From: Chloroflexota bacterium
GTDB lineage: Bacteria > Chloroflexota > Anaerolineae > Anaerolineales > Villigracilaceae
NCBI GenBank assembly: GCA_029782225.1
Contig: JAKOVF010000371.1
Coordinates: forward strand, 1 to 42,166
Direction of reading: 5' to 3'
DNA: 42,166 nt
Part shown: piece by piece, positions 24,916 to 31,112 of the stretch
Layout: every line of letters begins with the position of its first letter
Numbering within the stretch: the first letter of the stretch is position 1
Translations under genes and position numbers: made by a program
The notes under the pieces: model-generated
Databases searched by the model: none
Seen by the model: only the letters and a program-made list of their open reading frames with translations
What the model was told of the DNA's origin: nothing

Positions 24916-24925
24916 ATATGCTCTT

Positions 24926-25012
24926 CGGCAGTCTGGCGATCCTGGTCAATAATAATAATGACTTTAGACCCATGACTTTGCGCCGCCAGGTTTCCCTGAC
25001 TTTGCCTTTCGG
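24926..25012 (-). promoter_or_regulatory. GEMM-I aptamer, third of the array
   Basis: CCGAAAGGCAAAG, hairpin CAGG-GAAA-CCTG, GGCGCAAAG, TCATGGGTCTAAAG, a variable AT-rich hairpin (GTCATTATTATTATTGAC), then CAGGATCGCCAGACTGCCG. All GEMM-I consensus blocks are present and in order. Confidence 0.85.
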
Positions 25013-25013
25013 G

Positions 25014-25093
25014 TGGCCGGTCGATCCTGATCAAACTTGCTGATTTTAGATGCCGGGCTCTGTGTCGCCGTCTTTTGGCGGTTTTGCTTTTAT
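25014..25093 (-). promoter_or_regulatory. Degenerate GEMM-I aptamer, middle of the array
   Basis: Same layout, but GCGCAAAG has become ACACAGAG and the closing block is CAGGATCGACCGGCC. The entry (AAAAGCAAAACC), the AAAA-looped hairpin and ATCTAAAATC are kept. It may no longer bind ligand. Confidence 0.6.
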
Positions 25094-25177
25094 CGGCAGT
25101 CTGGCGATCCTGGTCTCGTGTGACTTTAGATCCATGACTTTGCGCCGCCGGGTTTTCCCGGTTTTGCTCTTTGTCGG
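25094..25177 (-). promoter_or_regulatory. GEMM-I aptamer, first of the array
   Basis: AAAGAGCAAAACC, hairpin CCGG-GAAAA-CCCGG, GGCGCAAAG, TCATGGATCTAAAG, variable hairpin, then CAGGATCGCCAGACTGCCG. Consensus blocks intact. Confidence 0.82.
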
Positions 25178-25186
25178 AGCAGACTT

Positions 25187-25214
25187 ATTATCGCGCTTTC
25201 AGAAAATTTTTCAA
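25187..25214 (-). promoter_or_regulatory. Promoter of the tandem GEMM RNA
   Basis: Minus strand TTGAAA (25214-25209), 16-nt spacer, GATAAT (25192-25187). The decamer GCGCGATAAT and its distance to the first aptamer are matched by GCGCGAAAAT in the second module at 29760-29769. Confidence 0.6.
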
Positions 25215-25233
25215 TCTTACAAACGTTCTAATC

Positions 25234-25319
25234 TAGTACCCGAACAACTTTAAACTGGCGGGTAAAAGCGGCTGAAATTCGCCGCTTTTACCCTACACCT
25301 TCATGTTGTTCGGGTACTA
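25234..25319. repeat. Nested 86-bp inverted repeat at the guaB 3' end
   Basis: Outer arms of 15 bp (TAGTACCCGAACAAC, 25234-25248, with 25305-25319) enclose inner arms of 13 bp (GGGTAAAAGCGGC, 25260-25272, with 25281-25293). The right outer arm contains the guaB stop codon. It can fold as a double hairpin and could end guaB transcription, or be a small palindromic element. Confidence 0.8.
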
Positions 25320-26756
25320 AATGACCTCCACATCATGCGGCCTTGACTCTCGCAAGCCAACCTCCGTCATGCGGACGAAAACCGCCTTCTCATGCAACTC
25401 ATCTACGGTGTGGGCGTTGGTATAGCTCATACCCGATTGAAGGCCGCCGACAAGCTGGCTGAGCATTTCGCGCGCCGAACCCCGATAGGGAACGGCGGCC
25501 TCCACCCCCTCCGAGACATAATCTTCGATCTCCTCCTGTGTCACTTCCCCCTCGCCTTCACGGACCCTGCGCGCCACGTTTGCCTGCAACGATGCCATAC
25601 CGCGCGAGACCTTGTAGCGATGGCCTTTGCGGGTCATCAGGAGGCCCGGGCTCTCATCGGTGCCGGCCAGCAGACTGCCCAGCATCACCGTGGACGCGCC
25701 AGCCGCCAACGCTTTGACGATATCTCCTGAAGTTCGGACACCTCCGTCGGCGATGATCGGGATGCCCTGGGGGCGCGCAACTGCCGCGCAGTTGATCACC
25801 GCGGTGAGCTGCGGCACGCCTGCGCCCGCCACGATGCGGGTGATACAGATCGAGCCGGGGCCAACGCCCACTTTCACCGCATCCGCGCCCGCGTCGATGA
25901 GGCGCTGCGTCCCTTCTGCGGTGGCAACGTTGCCAGCAATGATTTGTGCGTCACTGAAGTTTCTGCGGATCTGGTTGATGATTTCGATTTCGAGCCTGGA
26001 ATCCCCGTGAGCGATGTCGACCACAATGCAGTCCGCACCCGCTTCCAGAAGTCTCTCAACACGCTTTAAGTCGCTCGATTTCACACCTACTGCCGCACCA
26101 ACAGAGAGCCGCCCGCGAAGGTCTTTGGTTGCCTTGGGATACTCGGCAATCTTCATAATATCTTTCATTGTGATGAGGCCAGCCAGCCTGCCATCTGCAT
26201 CGACGAGGGGTAGTTTTTCCACACGGTGCTTATGCAGGATTTTTTCCGCCTCTTCCAGTGAAGTATCCCGAGAGGCAGTTACAACATTGCGGGTCATGAT
26301 TTCTGAGATAGGTCGTTTACCATCCTCTTCAAAAAGCAGATCACGAGTCGTGACGATCCCAACAATCCTTCCTTTTTCATCGAGCACTAAAATCCCGCCA
26401 GTGTAGGTATCTTCGACGATTCGCTTCACATCGGCCACTGTGCTGGACGTGGTTAGAGAAATGGGGTTATCCACGACAAAAGACTCGGCCTTCTTCACGC
26501 GGGCAATCTGCCGCACCTGCTCATCAATCGACATAAAACGGTGGATGATCCCAATTCCGCCTTCGCGCGCCATGGCAATTGCCATCTCACTTTCAGTCAC
26601 CGTATCCATGTTGGCAGAGACGATGGGGGACTGCAAGATGATTTTCCGCGTCAGTTTCGTCTGAGTGGAAAGCTTGCGCCGCGACGGCACATCCGAGTAT
26701 TGCGGCACGAGCAGCACGTCGTCATAGGTCAGGGCGAGGTCGGGCAGTATTTTCAT
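25317..26756 (-). CDS. guaB: IMP dehydrogenase GuaB
   Basis: 479 residues from ATG 26756, which has GGAG 8 nt upstream; the in-frame ATG at 26768 overlaps that site. N-terminal [10 protein letters not shown], two CBS domains in the middle (about 95-215), then the catalytic part with [11 protein letters not shown] (active-site Cys), [10 protein letters not shown] and the C-terminal Y-R-G-S-A-R flap. It oxidises IMP to XMP, the committed step to GMP. purB and purA, the AMP branch, follow on the other strand. Confidence 0.96.
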   Translation of the reverse strand: MKILPDLALTYDDVLLVPQYSDVPSRRKLSTQTKLTRKIILQSPIVSANMDTVTESEMAIAMAREGGIGIIHRFMSIDEQVRQIARVKKAESFVVDNPISLTTSSTVADVKRIVEDTYTGGILVLDEKGRIVGIVTTRDLLFEEDGKRPISEIMTRNVVTASRDTSLEEAEKILHKHRVEKLPLVDADGRLAGLITMKDIMKIAEYPKATKDLRGRLSVGAAVGVKSSDLKRVERLLEAGADCIVVDIAHGDSRLEIEIINQIRRNFSDAQIIAGNVATAEGTQRLIDAGADAVKVGVGPGSICITRIVAGAGVPQLTAVINCAAVARPQGIPIIADGGVRTSGDIVKALAAGASTVMLGSLLAGTDESPGLLMTRKGHRYKVSRGMASLQANVARRVREGEGEVTQEEIEDYVSEGVEAAVPYRGSAREMLSQLVGGLQSGMSYTNAHTVDELHEKAVFVRMTEVGLRESRPHDVEVI

Positions 26757-26774
26757 GGGGTTCTCCATTCGCCT

Positions 26775-26865
26775 ACGTCATTACGAGGAGGGCCTTAGCC
26801 CGACGAAGCAATCTTCTGTTCGATACGAAGATTGCTTCACCTGCTCTGCAGGTTCGCAATGACGT
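26775..26865. repeat. Dispersed palindromic repeat (GAAGCAATCT family)
   Basis: ACGTCATTACGAGGAGGG...GAAGCAATCTTC...GAAGATTGCTTC...CGCAATGACGT: nested inverted arms. A second member lies at 38124-38235. It separates the divergent guaB and purB genes. Confidence 0.75.
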
Positions 26866-26910
26866 GAAATAGGCCGCGCAGATTATATGGCGCGGTCGCT
26901 GTTCATGCAA

Positions 26911-26919
26911 TGCTATAAT
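26911..26919 (+). promoter_or_regulatory. Extended -10 promoter of purB
   Basis: TGCTATAAT (TG-n-TATAAT). The ATG at 26936 lies about 10 nt after the expected transcription start and has no Shine-Dalgarno sequence. Confidence 0.65.
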
Positions 26920-26935
26920 CAAAAACACATTAAAC

Positions 26936-28303
26936 ATGTCTGACGAATTGCTTGCACTCACCCCGCTCGACGGCCGCTACGCGCGTGAAACCGAATCCCT
27001 GCGCGAGTACTTTTCCGAGTTGGCATATATCCGCGGACGCACGCGGGTGGAGATCGCTTATCTCCTTGTACTTTCTTCCGATGCACAACTCCTGCGGCCT
27101 TTCACATCTGCGGAAATGGATTTTCTCAAATCTCTGGCAGATTCTTTTTCCATTGAAGATGCGATTCTGGTCAAAGACTTTGAGAGGACCACGCGCCATG
27201 ACGTGAAAGCCATCGAAAGCTTCTTGCGTGCTCGCCTCGCGCGGACATCGCTGGCTGATAACGTTTCCTGGCTTCACTTTGGTCTGACGTCTGAGGACGT
27301 GAACAATATGGCTCAGGCAATCGCCTTGCGTACATCACGCGATGAGATCATCCTCCCCGCGCTGTTGAGAATCCTTGATCGTCTGGCAGCGCTCATGCAA
27401 AAGTACAAGTCCACGCCGATGCTTGCCCGTACACACGGGCAGCCTGCTGTGCCGACAACTTTCGGCAAGGAAATGGCTGTCTTTTTTTCCCGCCTGCAAA
27501 AGCAGATTCAGAAATTATCCGCACACCAATTCGAAGCCAAGCTGACAGGCGCGGTCGGCAACTTCAATGCCCCTGTATCCGCGGCGCCACAAGTGGATTG
27601 GCCCGCCCTTAGCCAGCAATTCATCCGGAGCCTTGGACTCGAACCCAACAACGTCACCACGCAGATTTTGCCGTACGACAATTGGGTTGAATATTTCAAC
27701 GGTCTGCATCTCACCAATTCCATTTTGCTGGATCTCACGCAGGATATCTGGCGTTACATCAGCGACGATTACCTGAAGCTCAAAATCGTTGAAGGGGAAG
27801 TCGGCTCCTCGACCATGCCGCAAAAGGTCAATCCCATTGACTTTGAAAATGCCGAGGGGAATCTCGGGATCGCCAATTCCTTCTTTGAGGAATATGCCCG
27901 CAAGCTGCCCGTCTCACGCCTGCAAAGGGATTTGTCCGATTCCACAGTTCGCCGCACATTTGGGGCAGCACTTGGACATTCACTCGTCGCGTACAGCGGT
28001 CTCGTGCGCGGGTTGGAAAAAGTCGATGGCAACGAAGCAGCCATGAGGTCCGATCTGGAAGCGCACTGGGAGGTCATTGCCGAGGGAGCGCAGACCATCC
28101 TGCGCGCGGCAGACATCGCGGACGCATATGATCTGCTCAAGTCCCTCACGCGCGGAAAAGAGGTCACAGAAATGAGCTATAAAAAGTGGATTGATGAGTT
28201 GGATATAGATGAGTCAGTGAAATCAAAACTGCGCTCACTCTCGCCCACTTCATATCTGGGTCTCGCGCAACAAATCACAGAGAATACACTACATTCGCGT
28301 TGA
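26936..28303 (+). CDS. purB: Adenylosuccinate lyase PurB
   Basis: 455 residues. L-T-P-L-D-G-R-Y at the start, D-V-K-A-I-E, R-T-H-G-Q-P-A-V-P-T-T-F-G-K-E (catalytic His region) and the signature G-S-S-T-M-P-Q-K-V-N-P are all present. It cleaves SAICAR and adenylosuccinate, releasing fumarate. purA follows 17 nt after its stop, in one transcript. Confidence 0.96.
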   Translation: MSDELLALTPLDGRYARETESLREYFSELAYIRGRTRVEIAYLLVLSSDAQLLRPFTSAEMDFLKSLADSFSIEDAILVKDFERTTRHDVKAIESFLRARLARTSLADNVSWLHFGLTSEDVNNMAQAIALRTSRDEIILPALLRILDRLAALMQKYKSTPMLARTHGQPAVPTTFGKEMAVFFSRLQKQIQKLSAHQFEAKLTGAVGNFNAPVSAAPQVDWPALSQQFIRSLGLEPNNVTTQILPYDNWVEYFNGLHLTNSILLDLTQDIWRYISDDYLKLKIVEGEVGSSTMPQKVNPIDFENAEGNLGIANSFFEEYARKLPVSRLQRDLSDSTVRRTFGAALGHSLVAYSGLVRGLEKVDGNEAAMRSDLEAHWEVIAEGAQTILRAADIADAYDLLKSLTRGKEVTEMSYKKWIDELDIDESVKSKLRSLSPTSYLGLAQQITENTLHSR

Positions 28304-28320
28304 GCGGAATTGGAGAGAAC

Positions 28321-29586
28321 ATGTCCGTCACAATCATTCTCGGTACACAATGGGGAGACGAAGGTAAAGGCAAGGCCATTGATACCTTCGCTGGGGATTT
28401 CGATTACATCGCGCGTTTCAATGGCGGCAACAACGCGGGACACACGATTGTCAATGAACATGGCACGTTCAGAATCCATCTTGTGCCTTCGGGAATCTTT
28501 TATCCGCGCGTGAAATGTTTGATCGGTGGCGGCGTAGTGATGGACCCCGCAGTGTTGATCGAAGAAATGGATTCGCTCTCCCAAGCGGGCATCAAACTGG
28601 AAAAGCGCGTATTGATCTCACCGCGTTCGCATGTCATCATGCCATATCACAGAATCCTGGATGGGTTGTATGAAGCTGCCAGAGGCGCGGGTGCGACAGG
28701 GACCACGCGGCGCGGTATCGGCCCGACCTTCGCGGACAAGGTCAGTTACAACGGAATTCGCTGGAGTGATTTTGCGGACTCGGATTTGTTCGCGCGCAAA
28801 CTTCGTCTGCAGATCGAACTAAAGAACAAGATCATTATTGCCCTTGGTGGATCGCCGCTGGATTTTCAACAAATCCATGATGAGTATCGCGGATATTATG
28901 CAAAGATCAGACCATTTATCATGGAGCTATTCCCAATTGTCCAGAATGGATTGAAGAAGGGAAAGAAGTTCCTGCTGGAACAAGCGATGGGGACCTGCCT
29001 CGATCCCGACTGGGGAACGTATCCCTTCGTGACGGGTTCAACCACCCTCGCCTCTGCCGCGACATCCGGGCTGGGCATCCCTCCGAGGAGCATCTCGCGC
29101 ATCATCGGTGTGACCAAAGCTTACACGACGCGCGTCGGTGGCGGCCCGATGCCGACTGAGATCAAAGAGGACTCACCTGCGAAAAATGCGCTTCAGGAAG
29201 TGGCCGCGACAACTGGACGCATCCGCCGTGGAGGCTGGTTCGACGCCGAATTGACGCACTTCGCGGTGCAAGTCAGCGGCATTGACCAGTTATTCCTGAC
29301 GAAGCTGGATATCCTGAGCGAGTTCGATGAGATCAAGATTTGTACCGGCTACAAATTGAATGGAAAGAGTGTTCATTATTGCGATGTGGATTCTTATCAA
29401 CTGGATCGCGTAGAGCCAATCTATAAGTCTTTGCGCGGTTGGAAGGAAGATATCCGAGGCATCCGCAAATACAAGGACTTGCCTGCAAGAGCAAGGGCTT
29501 ACGTTGAAACGATCGAAAAACTGGTGGGGATAAAAATAGGCTGGGTAGCCAATGGCCCCGAGCGGGAGGCGGTAATCAAAAGGTGA
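28321..29586 (+). CDS. purA: Adenylosuccinate synthetase PurA
   Basis: 421 residues from ATG 28321, chosen because GGAGAG lies 5 nt before it; the frame is open from 28300. G-D-E-G-K-G-K-A-I-D P-loop at the start, F-N-G-G-N-N-A-G-H-T, T-T-R-R-G-I-G-P and T-R-V-G-G-G-P-M-P-T-E. It joins IMP and aspartate with GTP, the first step to AMP. On the other strand, right after its 3' end, is the second GEMM module, which points toward purA in antisense. Confidence 0.96.
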   Translation: MSVTIILGTQWGDEGKGKAIDTFAGDFDYIARFNGGNNAGHTIVNEHGTFRIHLVPSGIFYPRVKCLIGGGVVMDPAVLIEEMDSLSQAGIKLEKRVLISPRSHVIMPYHRILDGLYEAARGAGATGTTRRGIGPTFADKVSYNGIRWSDFADSDLFARKLRLQIELKNKIIIALGGSPLDFQQIHDEYRGYYAKIRPFIMELFPIVQNGLKKGKKFLLEQAMGTCLDPDWGTYPFVTGSTTLASAATSGLGIPPRSISRIIGVTKAYTTRVGGGPMPTEIKEDSPAKNALQEVAATTGRIRRGGWFDAELTHFAVQVSGIDQLFLTKLDILSEFDEIKICTGYKLNGKSVHYCDVDSYQLDRVEPIYKSLRGWKEDIRGIRKYKDLPARARAYVETIEKLVGIKIGWVANGPEREAVIKR

Positions 29587-29608
29587 CTGTTACCTGAAAG
29601 CAAATTAA

Positions 29609-29648
29609 ATAATAAGCAGGGATGACACCAATAAAAGTCATCCCTGCT
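29609..29648 (-). terminator. Terminator of the single GEMM RNA
   Basis: 12-bp stem AGCAGGGATGAC (29615-29626) / GTCATCCCTGCT (29637-29648) with a 10-nt loop, then TTATTATTT on the minus strand. The arms are the same as in the tandem array. Confidence 0.8.
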
Positions 29649-29755
29649 GTCTTACATGCTCTCCGGTAGTCTGGCTGTCGTAGTCAAGTGCATTGGCCTT
29701 AGACCCATAACTTTGCGTCACTGCTTTTCAACAGTTTTGCCTTTAAACCGAGCAA
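29615..29755 (-). ncRNA. Single c-di-GMP-I (GEMM-I) aptamer RNA, no downstream gene
   Basis: On the minus strand: AAAGGCAAAACTG, a 6-bp hairpin with GAAA loop, TGACGCAAAG, TTATGGGTCTAAGG, a variable part and GACAGCCAGACTACCG (aptamer about 29750-29664), then the terminator. Upstream is the 3' end of the efflux adaptor gene; downstream is only the opposite-strand 3' end of purA. The nearest minus-strand gene beyond is guaB, 2.8 kb away. It therefore cannot be a normal leader riboswitch. Confidence 0.8.
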
Positions 29756-29759
29756 ATCC

Positions 29760-29788
29760 ATTTTCGCGCAAAACAAAAAGAGTTTCAA
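29760..29788 (-). promoter_or_regulatory. Putative promoter of the single GEMM RNA
   Basis: TTGAAA (29788-29783), 17 nt, GAAAAT (29765-29760) on the minus strand, within GCGCGAAAAT. It is weaker than in the tandem array but aligned with it. Confidence 0.4.
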
Positions 29789-29804
29789 GAGAAACGGCTT
29801 GAAA
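29769..29804 (-). terminator. Terminator of the efflux operon
   Basis: Minus strand TTTCAAG / CTTGAAA stem (29804-29798 and 29789-29783) with an 8-nt loop, followed by CTCTTTTTGTTTT. It would end the operon before the GEMM RNA. Confidence 0.55.
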
Positions 29805-29825
29805 AATCTGAGTTCTAATTAAACT

Positions 29826-30950
29826 CTAATTTTGATTCGCAGACTCGAACGTGGCCTCAACCGTCATGCCCCAGCGGATACGTGCATCCACGTTGTCCAC
29901 CTTAATGCGGATGATGTATTGAACATCGCCGCCTGACATAAAATAGGCCTGACTAATCTCACTCACTGTGCCCATGAGAGTAACATCAGGAAGCGCATCC
30001 GGCACCATGCTGACGCGCTGACCTACCGCGATCTTGACCACTTCAAGTTCCGTGATGTCCGTGGTTTCGACGATCCATCCACTCGGATCGATCACACTGA
30101 CCGCACGTGACTCCGGCCCAACCTGTTCCCCGACCTTGACATTCACATCAGCAACTACGCCGTCAAAAGGCGCGGTAATGACGTAGGCTTCCAGTGCATT
30201 CTTTGCGGCGTCGAGTTGCGCCTTGGCAAGCGCAAACTGGTCGGCATTGGGACCATCCAACGTGATATCGTATTGGTACTTCGCTTCTGCTTCCGCGGCG
30301 AGCGCCGCATCCAGATTGGAGCGCGGCACATCCCGCTCACGGATGGTTGATTCGAGGTTTTTGACAGCTTCATCGTAGTCAGCCTGGGCACTGTCAACTC
30401 CATCTTCGGCGTTTCTATAATTTGAATCCGTCTTGCCACGGTCCTTATATTTATCGAATCTTGCCTGCGCCTTCTCCAGGTCGGCTTTGCGATCTGCCAC
30501 ATCCTGCGTGCGATCCTCAATACGGTTCTCGATATCGTTCAAGTTGATATCATTCCACTTTTTCTGCGCGGCCTCCCGAACCTTTTGCGAATCCATGTAG
30601 GCCTGCCAGAGACGGGCCCGCTCGGCATCCGCCGTGCGGAGCAGGGTGTCATACGCCTGCTGCGCGGAAACTACCTGTGCCTGCGCTGTGTCAGCACTAT
30701 CGAGCTGGACAAGAACGTCCCCGGCTTTGACTTGATCTCCAGTTTTGACATTGACTTCCTGCACGATACCTCTGGAAAGGAATGAAAGGTTCGCCGCGTG
30801 GATCGGCTCAATGCGTCCCTCAGCGATGACATCCGATGCGGGAACTGGTGTCGCTTGCGCGCTGGGCGTCGCGGTCGCGGCACCACAGGCCGATAACACC
30901 AACGCCAGGATCATCGAAAACAATACTGTGATGTAGAGTGATTTCTTCAT
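29826..30950 (-). CDS. HlyD/MacA-like efflux adaptor lipoprotein
   Basis: About 374 residues from ATG 30950, with AAGGA 8 nt upstream. The start M-K-K-S-L...A-L-V-L-S-A-C-G is a lipoprotein signal with a lipobox. Then V-Q-L-D-S-A-D-T-A-Q lipoyl-like half, a long coiled-coil hairpin (about 120-240), A-P-F-D-G-V-V-A-D-V-N-V lipoyl half and a beta-barrel. It links the MacB-like permease to the extracellular side. The reading frame upstream of 30950 passes through a dispersed repeat and is not counted. Confidence 0.9.
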   Translation of the reverse strand: MKKSLYITVLFSMILALVLSACGAATATPSAQATPVPASDVIAEGRIEPIHAANLSFLSRGIVQEVNVKTGDQVKAGDVLVQLDSADTAQAQVVSAQQAYDTLLRTADAERARLWQAYMDSQKVREAAQKKWNDINLNDIENRIEDRTQDVADRKADLEKAQARFDKYKDRGKTDSNYRNAEDGVDSAQADYDEAVKNLESTIRERDVPRSNLDAALAAEAEAKYQYDITLDGPNADQFALAKAQLDAAKNALEAYVITAPFDGVVADVNVKVGEQVGPESRAVSVIDPSGWIVETTDITELEVVKIAVGQRVSMVPDALPDVTLMGTVSEISQAYFMSGGDVQYIIRIKVDNVDARIRWGMTVEATFESANQN

Positions 30951-30978
30951 TGTTGATTTCCTTCTTCCTACAATGCTC

Positions 30979-31108
30979 GGTGGTCGAGTAGGGCTGAATG
31001 GTTTTCTCAGCCCGTATCGAGACCAACTGTCTAATGCAAACAAAAAATTGCTTGAGATTTGGTGGTCTCGATACAGACTTCGCTGTCGCTCAGTCCTACT
31101 CGACCACC
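30979..31108. repeat. Inverted pair of GGTGGTCGAGTAGG...TATCGAGACCACC repeats
   Basis: Unit 1 at 30979-31025 and unit 2, inverted, at 31061-31108 between the permease and adaptor genes. Each unit has self-complementary ends (GGTGGTCGAG / CTCGATA...), giving a large fold in the polycistronic mRNA. Confidence 0.75.
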
Positions 31109-31112
31109 GTGT

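Larger units (their letters stand above)
24886..25182 (-). ncRNA. Tandem c-di-GMP-I (GEMM-I) aptamer RNA with own promoter and terminator
   Basis: Read on the minus strand the region holds three GEMM-I-like folds in series. Each has the order (A)AAGNGCAAA-type entry, a hairpin with a GAAA-type tetraloop, GCGCAAAG, (G)TCTAAAG tetraloop receptor and a closing GCCAGACTGCCG. A promoter-like TTGAAA-16-GATAAT precedes it and a terminator ends it. The region fills the 474-nt gap between guaB and ruvB, both on the minus strand. No reading frame begins between terminator and ruvB, and ruvB has its own -10 box after the terminator. The RNA may therefore act alone; control of ruvB by read-through is the alternative. 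The ligand (c-di-GMP or cGAMP) is not certain from sequence alone. Confidence 0.8.
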
